Below, one piece after another: positions 17,319 to 27,489 of a stretch of 64,000 nt of DNA. Source of the DNA: Fidelibacterota bacterium (GTDB lineage: Bacteria; Fidelibacterota; Marinisomatia; Marinisomatales; SCKK01); the NCBI GenBank assembly GCA_022562455.1, contig JADFPG010000001.1:1-64000 (forward strand). Direction: 5' to 3'. The position numbers and the translations under genes are program-made. Under the pieces are notes generated by a model, which saw only the letters and a program-made list of their open reading frames with translations, did no database searches and had not been told where the DNA came from. The stretch's first letter is position 1. Each line of letters starts with the position of its first letter.

Positions 17319-18734
17319 CTATTTTAAATATACCATCTTCCTCGAATCTACAAATACTTCATACTCACCCACAATGGCTTTGAGGGAGAAGAAATAGATA
17401 CCGCTACTGTAATTCTCTCCTTTCCAATTAAAACTATAATGCCCTGGAGATAAATTTTCCTCGTTAATTAATACGCCTACTTCATGACCCGTTGCATCAA
17501 CTACAATCAGTGTTATCAGACCCTCTTCCAACAAATCGAAGCGGATCGTCGTCTCGTTATTAAATGGATTGGGATAATTCTGATAGAGGGCAAAGACTTC
17601 CGGAACTTCAGGTGTATCATCCAAAACAAGAATCGAATCCTGATTCTCATAAGAAAAAATTTGGGGTTCTAATTCCTCTAACCAGGTTTGAAGAATAAAA
17701 TGTAAATCAGTCTCTAATTTACCTCCATCATTGATATTTATAGATTCGGTATGAATTTGTGGATTCAGGATTAAATATGTTCTTTCAATATAATCGGCAA
17801 CTTGTGGGGTTAGTCCTTCTTCCAAAATATTAGTCAAGTTTTCTTTGAGAATTCTGGTTGTAGAAAAAGATAAGTCTTCCCAATACAAAGTACCTACTTC
17901 CCCTTTATAATGAAGTTCTTCGAAGTATTGATCGTATCCGTAAAAACCCAAGTCATCAACTAACCTTGATAAGAGAGCTTCTGTTCCTGAATCTGGTAAA
18001 ACCTGGGTCTGTACTGAAAATAGCCCTAGATGGCGTCGGTCTAACTGAATCCATTGGATAGATTCATTCTCCAAAACAAAAGGAGATGAATAGATTAAGG
18101 GATGGATAAAAATATAATGGAAAAGGTCATGAAGGTTTTGGACAGGTTTAAGGAATAATTCACTGCTATCACTTTTCAGGATAATATCCGACTGTATACT
18201 ATCATTTAAAAAAATTTCTCCTTGAAAGATCTGAGTATCAATTTGGGTGGAAATAAGTACAAGTCCGTTTTGTTCTGTAGATAGGTCGAGGGGAAACTCG
18301 CTATCCGGTTTCATGGTTAAATTTAAAATGGATAAATTATCCGGTAAAGGCAATGGAGATGCCAGAGGAGGCGTTTTTTCTGATGTGGCAAATGTATTTC
18401 CAAACGGATCTTCCCATATTAACCGGTAAAAATAAACATTGTCTACTTCAACATCCCAATCTCTCCATAATGAAATATCATCCTCGACTTGAGCGATCAT
18501 TTCAAACTCACCCTTTAAGTCTTCACTTCTTTTAATGGATATTTTCCCAGGTCCAATTTGATGCTCAATGCTCCAACGTAGTAAAATTGATTGATAATGA
18601 TCTATTGCAATAAATAAATCAAATCCAGGAAGGACAACACTTTCCTCTCCTGATAGAGATAAACTATCTATTTGGCCTTCCAATCTCATGAGCAATAGTA
18701 GGAAGACACACTGTGTCAGTAATGTCTTTTTCAT
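17319..18734 (-). CDS. Secreted protein with T9SS type A sorting domain
   Basis: 471 residues from ATG 18734 (an in-frame TTG lies 4 codons earlier). A signal peptide MKKTLLTQCVFLLLLMRLEG is followed by a fibronectin-III-like stretch (about 45-115) and a long unrecognised middle. The end carries YQNYPNPFNNETTIRFDL and SSGIYFFSLK, the type A C-terminal sorting domain used by the type IX secretion system to export and anchor cargo. Function of the middle unknown. Confidence 0.82.
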   Translation of the reverse strand: MKKTLLTQCVFLLLLMRLEGQIDSLSLSGEESVVLPGFDLFIAIDHYQSILLRWSIEHQIGPGKISIKRSEDLKGEFEMIAQVEDDISLWRDWDVEVDNVYFYRLIWEDPFGNTFATSEKTPPLASPLPLPDNLSILNLTMKPDSEFPLDLSTEQNGLVLISTQIDTQIFQGEIFLNDSIQSDIILKSDSSELFLKPVQNLHDLFHYIFIHPLIYSSPFVLENESIQWIQLDRRHLGLFSVQTQVLPDSGTEALLSRLVDDLGFYGYDQYFEELHYKGEVGTLYWEDLSFSTTRILKENLTNILEEGLTPQVADYIERTYLILNPQIHTESININDGGKLETDLHFILQTWLEELEPQIFSYENQDSILVLDDTPEVPEVFALYQNYPNPFNNETTIRFDLLEEGLITLIVVDATGHEVGVLINEENLSPGHYSFNWKGENYSSGIYFFSLKAIVGEYEVFVDSRKMVYLK

Positions 18735-19319
18735 TGGGTAATTCAAAATTTGAGGTAATTCTCTGAGTTAATCAAGTGGTTTCCATCATTTGAAGTATTT
18801 ACCTTTGAGCCACTAATCCCGAAGGTTCGGGATAAGGAACATCGGCATGCTCCTGTGGACAAAGATTGAAGAAATATAGGAAATTACTCTTGCACAAATC
18901 TATTACCTTTTAGGACAAGTAATTCTTCTTGAAATCTTACTACAGAACTCCTTACATAGGCACAAAAATTAATGCAACGAAATGACATGTTTTATGTCAT
19001 CCGTCGGCTGACGGATTTATTATATACAACTATATTAATCTATAAAGTTACAAGTTTTAATATCAATAGCCCAGCCCTTTCCCGACCCCGACTTGTCGGG
19101 GGGAGGGTTTGAATGCACCAAAATTCCAGCAGGGCATTCATGCCCTTATCATTTGGAGTATCATATATTTAAAACGACGTGCCTGCCTGTCGGCAGACAG
19201 GAACGGCGTCAGGACATTTTTTTTATCTTTTACCCCGCCATGAATGACGGGGCTACGAAGAAAGAAGTCCCGACATTATAGACAGACTCTAAATAGTCGT
19301 ACATCAGCAATTAAACTTT
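18735..19319. repeat. Long repeat-rich gap
   Basis: No gene seen in about 585 bp. Palindromes found: TCCCGAAGGTTCGGGA (18817-18832), ATCCGTCGGCTGACGGAT (18999-19016), CCCCGACTTGTCGGGG (19086-19101), GCCTGCCTGTCGGCAGACAGG (about 19181-19201), and CCCGCCATGAATGACGGGG (about 19233-19252). They belong to five distinct arm types set side by side. Confidence 0.7.
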
Positions 19320-20093
19320 TTATTCACCGGATCCCGCAAACAGGTATTCGTTGAGAAACCTCCTGAGTGCAAATTTGTCTAAATTTAGATGAAATACGCC
19401 ATTCATCGCCACAGATATTCGCTTTTTCTCTTCGGAAACCACAACGACGATGACATCTGTTTCTTCACTTAATCCTAAAGCAGCACGGTGTCGCGTACCC
19501 ATATCCGGGTCAACTAATTCACTTTCTGTCAGGGGTAAAATACATTGAGCGGCTTCGATAACATCGTTTTGAATAATCACTGCTCCATCGTGAAGAGGAG
19601 AAGATGGATTGAATAAAGAAACCAAAAGTGGTGCTGTGACCTCTGCTTTTAAAGGTGTTCCTGCTTCTTTTAAACTCTTGAGTCCTGTATCCCTTTGAAG
19701 TACGATCAATCCTCCCCACCCATGTTCTTTTAACGACAAACTTGCTTCTACTACCGAATCAATCGTTTTGGAAGTTCCCACCCTGAATATTTTACTGAAA
19801 ATGCGAGTTCTGCCCACATAGATTAAAAGACGCCGTAGTTCCGGTTGGAATAAAATGACAAACGCCACCACCCAAACCGTTTGAAGGCTATCAATAATCC
19901 ATGACATACCACTCATCCCAATAGCTCGAAATACAAATGATGCCACAAGTATAATAACCAGACCCACCAACATATGGCCTGCACGAGTACCTTTAAAATA
20001 AAAATATAACTTTACAAACAGCCAACTCACTAATAAGATATCAATAATATCCACCAAAGTGATGGTTAAAAAACCGATTTTAAAAAGTGTCAT
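19320..20093 (-). CDS. cdaA: Diadenylate cyclase
   Basis: 257 residues. Three N-terminal membrane spans (about 12-32, 40-58, 68-84) precede the DAC/DisA_N domain with DGA at 169-171 and RHR at 201-203, the ATP-binding and catalytic motifs that make cyclic di-AMP. This is the CdaA architecture. CdaR, its usual partner in Firmicutes, is absent; instead the gene overlaps folP by 4 bp, an arrangement common outside Firmicutes. Confidence 0.93.
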   Translation of the reverse strand: MTLFKIGFLTITLVDIIDILLVSWLFVKLYFYFKGTRAGHMLVGLVIILVASFVFRAIGMSGMSWIIDSLQTVWVVAFVILFQPELRRLLIYVGRTRIFSKIFRVGTSKTIDSVVEASLSLKEHGWGGLIVLQRDTGLKSLKEAGTPLKAEVTAPLLVSLFNPSSPLHDGAVIIQNDVIEAAQCILPLTESELVDPDMGTRHRAALGLSEETDVIVVVVSEEKKRISVAMNGVFHLNLDKFALRRFLNEYLFAGSGE

Positions 20094-20923
20094 GGCTGTT
20101 GTCCATTCCGGAGGATTAAATCTGCGATAGTAACAACCCTCTTCATCTCTTTTACATCATGAACTCTCACAATTTTTGCACCATTTAATATGGATGCTGT
20201 CACTGCAGCTGCTGTTCCCTCTACCCTTTGATTTGGCGGCAATTTAAGCGTTAACCCAATAAACGATTTCCTGGAAGGACCAACTAACATAGGGTAACCT
20301 AAATCTGCTAACTTTTGCAGGGAATTCAAAAGCACAAAATTATCAGCAATCCGTTTCCCGAAACCAATACCTGGATCTAAAATAATCCTGTTTTTTTGTA
20401 TTCCTGAATTAACGGCAAATTGGATCTGCCTGTTGAAAAATTCAATAATTTCCTCCAGGAGATTATCATAATATGGATTATCCTGCATGTTTTTAGGTGT
20501 GCCTTTCATGTGCATGATGATAACGAAGGCTTTATATTCGGAAATGATTTTACCCATCTCAGGATCACTCCTCAGTCCACTGATATCATTGACAATTTCT
20601 ACCCCTACTTTTAAAGCTTTTTGAGCTACCTTTGATTTATAAGTGTCTATGGATAACGGGACACTAATGTTGTCAATTAGCGCTTCAATGATTGGTAAAA
20701 CGCGATTTACTTCCTCCTCAATTGATACCGGATCTGATCCAGGTCTGGAAGATTCTCCCCCAATATCAATAATATCAGCCCCCTCTTCAACCATTTTGTA
20801 GACATGTTCAATTGCCGGTAATGGAGAGAGAAATTTCCCACCATCTGAAAAAGAATCTGGGGTAACATTAAGTACTCCCATGATCAATGTTCTATCTTGT
20901 GCCAGCAGTTTATGAATACTCAT
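20090..20923 (-). CDS. folP: Dihydropteroate synthase
   Basis: 277 residues. GVLNVTPDSFSDGG (about 16-29) and DIGGESSRPGS (about 57-67) are the two DHPS signatures; DPGIGFGK and GPSRKSFIG follow. It joins p-aminobenzoate to the pterin diphosphate in folate synthesis. The stop overlaps cdaA by 4 bp. Confidence 0.95.
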   Translation of the reverse strand: MSIHKLLAQDRTLIMGVLNVTPDSFSDGGKFLSPLPAIEHVYKMVEEGADIIDIGGESSRPGSDPVSIEEEVNRVLPIIEALIDNISVPLSIDTYKSKVAQKALKVGVEIVNDISGLRSDPEMGKIISEYKAFVIIMHMKGTPKNMQDNPYYDNLLEEIIEFFNRQIQFAVNSGIQKNRIILDPGIGFGKRIADNFVLLNSLQKLADLGYPMLVGPSRKSFIGLTLKLPPNQRVEGTAAAVTASILNGAKIVRVHDVKEMKRVVTIADLILRNGQQP

Positions 20924-21298
20924 TTAATCCAAAGTGAATGTAGCGCCCCGACAAGTCGGGGGTATCTTGCGAACCACCTTAGGAAACAACTCCATAATGT
21001 TTAAGTATCCAAACAAATAGAATGAAAATTCCTATTATGATTGAATTAAAAAATAACCACTCAAAAAAATCAATGAGTGGTTATTTCAATTCAAACAATA
21101 ATTTTACCTAATTTGAACGTTTTTATGCAAATTATGGAAGATAATGCGACTTCCTATTGGGTTGCTACCATTCATAGGTATTCCAAGCATCATTGCGAAG
21201 ACAATCCCGAAGGTTTGGGACTACTTTCAGCTTTTCCCGCTGGGATCCGTCAGCTGACGGACGGCTTTGTCCAATTTAGGTAGATATAAATTTTGTAG
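20924..21298. other. Gap with palindromes and ftsH terminator
   Basis: No gene. It contains CCCCGACAAGTCGGGG (20946-20961, the reverse complement of the copy at 19086), a degenerate TCCCGAAGGTTTGGGA (about 21215-21230), CCGTCAGCTGACGG (21247-21260), and the terminator listed separately. Confidence 0.6.
21052..21085 (-). terminator. Intrinsic terminator downstream of ftsH
   Basis: On the minus strand a perfect 12-bp stem AATAACCACTCA/TGAGTGGTTATT encloses a 10-base loop and runs straight into TTTTAATTC. It lies 214 bp past the ftsH stop. Confidence 0.7.
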
Positions 21299-23362
21299 TT
21301 ATCCGACCTCTTCCACTTCTTTCTTCACTTGCTTTGCCCGGTTTTTGGAAGCATTCTTCCGACCGTGATTGCTATTTGAGGAATTTTTTGTTCTTCTCCT
21401 TTTTCTCAGCTTTTTCCCGGCAATAATCTTGTCAATCTCATCTCCTGTAAGCGTCTCATGTTCAATCAGTTCATTTGCTATTCTGTTAAGTATGTCAATA
21501 TTATCCTTTAAAAGTTCGTTTGATTTTTTCTCGGCATCCATTACAATTTTTGTGACTTCCTGATCTATTGTTTGAGCAGTTTTTTCGCTATAATCACGGT
21601 GAGTCTGTATTTCTCTACCTAAAAATATTTCTTCCTCCTTTTTGCCAAAAGACAAAGGACCCATTGTAGCACTCATTCCCCATTCACATACCATTTTTCT
21701 TGCTAATTCTGTAGCAATTTCAATATCATTACTTGCACCGGTTGACAATTCATTAAAAATGAGTTTTTCCGCAACCCGACCTCCTAATAAAACATAAAGT
21801 CGTGCTTCGATGTGGGATTTAGAGTAATTATGTTTCTCATCGATGGGTAATTGAGATGTAAGCCCCAATGACCGTCCTCGAGGGATAATGGTTACTTTAT
21901 GGACCGGATCAGCTTTCGGTAACAGGTTTGCCATCAAGGCGTGACCTGATTCGTGATAAGCTGTCAGTTTCTTTTCTTCATCGCTTAAAATTAAACTTCT
22001 CCGCTCTACACCCATCATCACCTTATCTTTCGCGTCTTCAAAATCCTCCATACATACTTTTTTCCTTTTTTTACGGGCAGCCAACAACGATGCTTCATTA
22101 ACCAGATTTGCCAAATCCGCCCCAACTAATCCTGGGGTCCCTCTCGCCAAAGTTTCGAGATCTATATCTTTATCAAGGGGTGTTTTTCTTGTGTGGACTT
22201 TTAAAATACCGATTCGTCCTCTGAGATCGGGTACATCTACTACGATCTGTCTATCAAACCTCCCAGGACGGAGTAATGCAGTATCAAGCACATCCGGACG
22301 GTTCGTAGCTGCCAGAAGAATGACATTCTGATTGTCTTCAAATCCGTCCATCTCCACCAATAATGCATTAAGAGTTTGCTCCCTTTCGTCGTGCCCACCC
22401 CCGATACCAGCTCCACGGTGTCGACCTACAGCATCTATCTCATCTATAAAAATAATGCTTGGTGCATGTTTTTTCCCCTGTTCAAATAAATCTCTAACCC
22501 GGGAGGCTCCAACACCTACAAACATTTCCACAAAATCCGCTCCACTCAGACTGAAAAACGGAACATCTGCTTCCCCTGCTACAGCTCGTGCCAGCAATGT
22601 TTTACCTGTGCCAGGTGGTCCTAATAAAAGTACTCCTTTAGGAATTTTCCCCCCCAGTTTCTGGTATCGTTTGGGATGTTTAAGAAAATTAATAACTTCT
22701 TGGAGTTCTTCCTTTGCTTCCACACATCCTGCCACATCTTTAAAGGATGTCTGAGGTTTTTCGGAAGACCACAACCTTGCCCGACTTTTCCCAAAATTAA
22801 ATATCCCGCGTCCTCCCATTCCACCTTGCATTCTACGCATAATAAAAATCCAGAATACAATCAATAAAAGCCAAGGCGCCATACTGAGCAAGTAAGACTT
22901 CCAGTCAACCTTTTTTTCTTCAAAACTGTACCTAAGATCATATTCATCCCATTCTTTGATAACCGCCTTATCAACATCGTAGGGGAGTGTTACTACGAAG
23001 CGATCCACCATTACTGTTACCTTATTATTCAATTTCGTTTCTGTCGGAGTTACCAGTTTTCCATGTGCTTCCCTCTCAATAATTTTGAGTTCATCAATAA
23101 TATTTGACATCAGGAATTCATAGTATTCCGGGTATTCTATTCTTATTTCATGCTTATCTCTACTGGTAAATAGACCAGACAAAAGGATGGCTGAAATAAG
23201 TATTGCAATCCATACAATTGAAGTTTTACCCGCTTGCTTCCACTGGAATATATTTTTATCCTTTTTACTACTATTAATATTCTTACGGGAACTACCCTGC
23301 TTTTTACCTGGAAATTTTCGCAGTTTTTTCTTTTTATTTTCAGACATATATGTTTTTTTCAT
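21299..23362 (-). CDS. ftsH: ATP-dependent zinc metalloprotease FtsH
   Basis: 687 residues. A basic N-terminus, TM1 (about 48-64), a periplasmic FtsH_ext domain and TM2 (about 158-176) precede the AAA+ module with Walker A GPPGTGKT (248-255) and Walker [12 protein letters not shown]. The second region of homology [20 protein letters not shown] and the protease motif HESGH complete it. It is a membrane-anchored hexamer that degrades misfolded membrane and regulatory proteins. The C-terminus is unusually rich in Lys/Arg/Asn. An in-frame ATG five codons in could be the true start. Confidence 0.96.
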   Translation of the reverse strand: MKKTYMSENKKKKLRKFPGKKQGSSRKNINSSKKDKNIFQWKQAGKTSIVWIAILISAILLSGLFTSRDKHEIRIEYPEYYEFLMSNIIDELKIIEREAHGKLVTPTETKLNNKVTVMVDRFVVTLPYDVDKAVIKEWDEYDLRYSFEEKKVDWKSYLLSMAPWLLLIVFWIFIMRRMQGGMGGRGIFNFGKSRARLWSSEKPQTSFKDVAGCVEAKEELQEVINFLKHPKRYQKLGGKIPKGVLLLGPPGTGKTLLARAVAGEADVPFFSLSGADFVEMFVGVGASRVRDLFEQGKKHAPSIIFIDEIDAVGRHRGAGIGGGHDEREQTLNALLVEMDGFEDNQNVILLAATNRPDVLDTALLRPGRFDRQIVVDVPDLRGRIGILKVHTRKTPLDKDIDLETLARGTPGLVGADLANLVNEASLLAARKKRKKVCMEDFEDAKDKVMMGVERRSLILSDEEKKLTAYHESGHALMANLLPKADPVHKVTIIPRGRSLGLTSQLPIDEKHNYSKSHIEARLYVLLGGRVAEKLIFNELSTGASNDIEIATELARKMVCEWGMSATMGPLSFGKKEEEIFLGREIQTHRDYSEKTAQTIDQEVTKIVMDAEKKSNELLKDNIDILNRIANELIEHETLTGDEIDKIIAGKKLRKRRRTKNSSNSNHGRKNASKNRAKQVKKEVEEVG

Positions 23363-23467
23363 TAATATCTAATCTCATTAATTCATCAGCCACCAAGACT
23401 CCTCCTCCATCGGAGACCCTATCGGGTCGCTGGAGTCCCTTAGTGGCGAATTATTCAGGGCAAATAC

Positions 23468-23974
23468 CTACTGTTCAATTCGAAATATGGATTTAAGGTT
23501 CCTTTTTTTCTGATTTAAATCGAGACCATAACCAACGACATATTCCGAAGATATCTCAAACCCGACAAAATCTATCATGAAATTTAGCCTTGCTACCTCT
23601 TTTTTAAAAAGTAAAGTTGTAATTGCTAAGGAAGCAGGATTTGCACCTTCCAGTCTCGTTTTAAGAAAATTCATAGTCAATCCGGAGTCTATGATATCCT
23701 CAATAATAATAATATCCCGACCTGTAATATCGGCTGATATATCTTTCAAAAGGTGAACTGTTCCGACGGATCGTGTTCCTTCATAACTCGAAATTTTGAT
23801 AAAATCCACTTCACATTCAATGGTAAGTTCCCTTACCAGGTCTGCTAAAAAGATGAAGCTGCCATTCAGCACTCCTATTAATATCGGAGTTTTTCCTCTA
23901 TATTTATCTGATATCTCTTTAGCAAGTTCTTTAACTCGAGATTTAATCTGTTTTTCTGAAATAAGCTCTTTCAT
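23468..23974 (-). CDS. hpt: Hypoxanthine phosphoribosyltransferase
   Basis: 168 residues. The PRPP-binding loop is IIIIEDIIDSGLTMNFL (about 94-110), with GVLNGSFIFLADLVR near the N-terminus and the C-terminal FVGFEISSEYVVGYGLDLNQ typical of Hpt. It salvages hypoxanthine/guanine to IMP/GMP. In many bacteria hpt lies between tilS and ftsH, as here. Confidence 0.94.
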   Translation of the reverse strand: MKELISEKQIKSRVKELAKEISDKYRGKTPILIGVLNGSFIFLADLVRELTIECEVDFIKISSYEGTRSVGTVHLLKDISADITGRDIIIIEDIIDSGLTMNFLKTRLEGANPASLAITTLLFKKEVARLNFMIDFVGFEISSEYVVGYGLDLNQKKRNLKSIFRIEQ

Positions 23975-24036
23975 TCAGTATTACCTAACCTTGACAAGCC
24001 CCTCCCCACGACTAGTTGGGGGGATCATAGTTATGT

Positions 24037-25434
24037 TTATATTAGAGATAACCACCCTAATTGCAAAATCCTTTTTGTCGATTCATGAACTTTATATCTA
24101 TCATCTAATTGTACGCCACACAACCAAATAATATTATTATTCACTGTTAATACGTATTGGTCGGCTTTTTTAAACCGGTCAACTTTATGATCAATTAATA
24201 TATCACTGACCTTTTTAAAGCTCCTCAATCCCAACGGTTTCATTCGATCACCCGGTTGCCACAAGCGTAATTTTAAATATTCCCCTGACAACTTATCAAA
24301 ATTAACATACTCCAACCGTGGATCTTCACTATAATAAATTGATTCGGACATCAGGTCCAATGATAATAAGTATTCCCCTGCAATCACGCTGCTATGGTCA
24401 ACATTATCTATTTTAAAATCGACAATATTCGGATATGATTTACTCTCTTTTAACCTTTTCAAAAGATAATTTTTCCGATCTCTTAACAAAGTCCATCCTT
24501 GGGGGAGAGAAAATGTGTCACCCGTTGTGGACTTCTCTAAAAACTGCTCCAAGTTTTGCCACACATAATGCCTCATGTTAATTACTTTATTTTCCACAGC
24601 AGTTACATTAAAAATAATCCGTTTCTGAAGATAAATGGGATAAGAAGCCAAAAGGTCTTTATCCAACTTTATGTATTCGGAATTTTGGTCTTCTACAACA
24701 GCGCCGCGGCACCAGGAAATAACCGTTCGTGTAAGGTCTTCCATCTCTTCCATATTTTGGGTCAACCGCCGAATACTTTTATTTAATCCGGGATTGAACT
24801 TTTGTAGAAGGGGAATAACTTGATGTCTTAAATAGTTACGGGGATGATTAAGAAAACGGTTTGTCACATCCTCTTTGAACTTAATATCTTTCTCCTTTGA
24901 GTATAGAATAATTTGCTCCTTAGAAAAAATCAACAACGGTCTGATAATTGCACCTACCTGCTCTCTAATCCCTTGCAATCCTTCCACTCCTGACCCTTGA
25001 AGAACCCTCAACAAAATAGTCTCAGTCTGATCATCTGCATGGTGGGCAGTAGCAATCCAGTCAAACTTTTCGTTCTGTTTGATTTTCTCCAAAAACGCAT
25101 ACCTTTGTCGGCGAGCATAAGCTTCCCAGCTTTCTCGACTCTGACTATCTAGTAGAGGCATAGATTCTCGATAAAATGGAAGTCCAAAAGTTGTTGCGAT
25201 ATTGTGAACGAATTTTTCATCCTCATCTGCTTCTACTCCTCGAATCTGATGATTATAATGAGCAACACCTAATTTTAGATTGAACCGGTTCGAGAGGTCA
25301 TGCAAGAGATGAAGAAGTACAACAGAATCTACTCCACCTGAAACAGCGATTAGTCCTCTTGAATCATGTGGAATAAGAGATGATTTTTTTAAATACAGCT
25401 CAAATAATTCGGATAATAATTTACCAGTTTCCAT
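24037..25434 (-). CDS. tilS: tRNA(Ile)-lysidine synthase
   Basis: 465 residues. The N-type ATP pyrophosphatase loop SGGVDS is at 32-37, with AHYNHQIRG, HHADDQTETILLRVLQGSG and a C-terminal domain ending in LWQPGDRMKPLG..KKVSDILIDHKV. It modifies C34 of the CAU tRNA to lysidine so that it reads AUA. The tilS-hpt-ftsH order is conserved widely. Confidence 0.95.
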   Translation of the reverse strand: METGKLLSELFELYLKKSSLIPHDSRGLIAVSGGVDSVVLLHLLHDLSNRFNLKLGVAHYNHQIRGVEADEDEKFVHNIATTFGLPFYRESMPLLDSQSRESWEAYARRQRYAFLEKIKQNEKFDWIATAHHADDQTETILLRVLQGSGVEGLQGIREQVGAIIRPLLIFSKEQIILYSKEKDIKFKEDVTNRFLNHPRNYLRHQVIPLLQKFNPGLNKSIRRLTQNMEEMEDLTRTVISWCRGAVVEDQNSEYIKLDKDLLASYPIYLQKRIIFNVTAVENKVINMRHYVWQNLEQFLEKSTTGDTFSLPQGWTLLRDRKNYLLKRLKESKSYPNIVDFKIDNVDHSSVIAGEYLLSLDLMSESIYYSEDPRLEYVNFDKLSGEYLKLRLWQPGDRMKPLGLRSFKKVSDILIDHKVDRFKKADQYVLTVNNNIIWLCGVQLDDRYKVHESTKRILQLGWLSLI

Positions 25435-25450
25435 CTTCTTATTTATATGG

Positions 25451-26398
25451 TTATTTAAATTCAGAAACCACTTTTAAAACAGATTTAGCACTTTGCATGA
25501 TATAAAAATGGATACAAGGAACTTTCATTTCCAAAAGTTCCTGGCATTGATTAAGAGCCCATTTAACCCCAATACTTTTCACATCTTTTGGGTCTGAGTT
25601 TTTGACCTGGCTTACCAAATCATCAGGAATTGTTACATGGAATCTTTCAGGTAATAATTTTAAATGCGACTTCGATGATAAAATCTTCAATCCGGGGATA
25701 ATTGGGATATCAATCCCGGCTTTTCTTACTCTTTCTACAAAATGGATGAAATTTGAATTATCAAAAAACATCTGGGTGACAATATAATCTGCACCTGCAT
25801 TAACCTTTTGTGCCAGATAATGCGTATCCGTTTCAAAGTCAGGAGAATCCTCGTGGAGTTCAGGATATCCACCTACACCTATGCAAAAATCAGTAGGGTA
25901 GCTATCCTCGAGATTTTCCAGATAGAGTCCGGAATTCAAAGCTACAATCTGCTCAACCAATTCATTTGCAAATTTGTTTTTGTTTCTCTTTTCATAACGA
26001 TTTTTCTCTCTCTCAGTATCATCTCCTGTCACTGCCAATACATTATTTATTCCGAGATAATTCAATTCAATAAGAGCATCTTCAGTCTCTTCTTTAGTAA
26101 ACCCATGACAGAGAAGGTGGGGCACCGTCTCCACATTAAATCTATTTTTAATAGCAGCACAAAGTCCTAATGTTCCCGGTCTTTTCCGGCGCACCCGTCG
26201 TATCTGGGTTGAGTGATAACTATCTTCATAATAGACTTCTGCCGCTCGACTTGTTACATCGATAAATGGTGGATCGAAAGGCATTAACACTTCTACAAGA
26301 TTAAATATCTTTTGCGCTGTGCCCCCCCTCAATGGTGGAATAATCTCGTAACTAAACGTGGTCGTACTCGATTTTTCCAGATATTCAACAACTTTCAT
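25451..26398 (-). CDS. metF: Methylenetetrahydrofolate reductase
   Basis: 315 residues with the MTHFR barrel: FSYEIIPPLRGG near the N-terminus, FIDVTSRAAE, LTGD-like LAVTGDD, and FCIGVGGYPELHEDSP followed by KVNAGADYIVTQMFFDN. It reduces 5,10-methylene-THF to 5-methyl-THF for methionine synthesis. It is 16 bp upstream of tilS in the same direction. The insert around 125-145 (TEREKNRYEKRNKNK) is a charged loop. Confidence 0.93.
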   Translation of the reverse strand: MKVVEYLEKSSTTTFSYEIIPPLRGGTAQKIFNLVEVLMPFDPPFIDVTSRAAEVYYEDSYHSTQIRRVRRKRPGTLGLCAAIKNRFNVETVPHLLCHGFTKEETEDALIELNYLGINNVLAVTGDDTEREKNRYEKRNKNKFANELVEQIVALNSGLYLENLEDSYPTDFCIGVGGYPELHEDSPDFETDTHYLAQKVNAGADYIVTQMFFDNSNFIHFVERVRKAGIDIPIIPGLKILSSKSHLKLLPERFHVTIPDDLVSQVKNSDPKDVKSIGVKWALNQCQELLEMKVPCIHFYIMQSAKSVLKVVSEFK

Positions 26399-26421
26399 AA
26401 TATAGTCCTATTCAAGTGGAA

Positions 26422-27486
26422 TTATACCTCTGAAAAAAAGAGATGAGAAAGGCGCTGAATTTTATCTTCCCATGAGTTTGGATAAAGAAAATACTCCGAA
26501 GCAGCAATGGAACTTAACAGTGAATTACCGTCCTGAGGCGTAAAACAAAACCCAATTATATCCCGATTATGGATAGCAAGAGTCGGGACAGAAACTACCG
26601 TCTGATTTAATATCCTTCCGTAATGCCCATGATCCCTGCCGAAGGAAAAAACCGTGCTTGCACTCGTTTTTTCCGTTAATGCGATGAGTGGATTGTTTTC
26701 CAATTTATCCAATACATTTTGTAGAGTTATTTGGTATTTCAGACGGATATTAAACCATATGATGTGCATATATTGTGAATTGACTTTCATTGCAGATGAA
26801 AAAAGGTTCGGAGTATAATTAATCGTTTGAAACAACTGAACTGCATCGCGAGCATGATGTGTTCCATATCCTTTCAATCCATGCCTTCCCACATCCGGAG
26901 ATGACACAAATGCACTGGTTTGACTAATATCTGACGCACGCCGGATACAGACAAACTTTCCTTCTTCTAAGACATCTTCACCGTCGATCATACCAAGCGT
27001 TTTGGTTAACGAGGCAATATTATGTGTATTGCATGAAACAATCTGCACAAAATTATTGGTATTTCTTTTTAATGCAATATCGTTAATCCCTCTTGCATAC
27101 TTAAGTCCAAAACCATGTTCACTTCCTTGGGCAAGAAACCCTCTTACTGTCTTTGAAAATTTTTCATAATACTTATGCTTATTCTGATGACCAATTCCTT
27201 TTGGAGTACAGTCTATCACAACCGCTGCTCTTGCAATTGCTTCTTCTGCTTCAAACTCGGGATTTATGCCTATTTTTTCAAATCCTTCCCAAGCTTCTTT
27301 ATAAACTGTTAATCTTGCGCCTCGAGCAATCATATCTCTAACCTTTGCTCTTTCATAAGTTAAAGGCGAGTTTTTATGAAAGGTAACCTCGTCAATCCCC
27401 AATGGTGTGCTGTAGTCGCTCAAAAGCCCAATTAAAGGTTCACCTATAGTACCTGTCCCAATAACATGGACAATTTTTCTTCCCAT
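26422..27486 (-). CDS. Type II (archaeal-type) GAPDH-like protein
   Basis: 354 residues resembling archaeal type II glyceraldehyde-3-phosphate dehydrogenase along the whole length: Rossmann start GTGTIGEPL, VVIDCTPKGIGHQNK (archaeal form VVDTTPNGVG), IVSCNTHNIASL around the catalytic Cys (archaeal VSCNTTALLRT), CIRRASDISQ and THHARDAVQLFQTINY (archaeal HHAKDVNSVI). The ordinary bacterial GAPDH signature (ASCTTN) is absent. It would act in the cytosol on a phosphorylated aldehyde with NAD(P); the true substrate is unproven. It begins 3 bp after the ccmD-like ORF, so it is read with the ccm genes. Confidence 0.75.
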   Translation of the reverse strand: MGRKIVHVIGTGTIGEPLIGLLSDYSTPLGIDEVTFHKNSPLTYERAKVRDMIARGARLTVYKEAWEGFEKIGINPEFEAEEAIARAAVVIDCTPKGIGHQNKHKYYEKFSKTVRGFLAQGSEHGFGLKYARGINDIALKRNTNNFVQIVSCNTHNIASLTKTLGMIDGEDVLEEGKFVCIRRASDISQTSAFVSSPDVGRHGLKGYGTHHARDAVQLFQTINYTPNLFSSAMKVNSQYMHIIWFNIRLKYQITLQNVLDKLENNPLIALTEKTSASTVFSFGRDHGHYGRILNQTVVSVPTLAIHNRDIIGFCFTPQDGNSLLSSIAASEYFLYPNSWEDKIQRLSHLFFSEV

Positions 27487-27489
27487 AAA

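Noticed and set aside
18735-19319. Clustered palindromes considered as a CRISPR array
   Set aside because: The repeats are of different types, not evenly spaced, and have no unique spacers of constant length; no cas genes are present.
22332-22754. 140-codon plus-strand ORF
   Set aside because: Lies wholly within ftsH in antisense and has a composition typical of a shadow of the AAA+ coding sequence.
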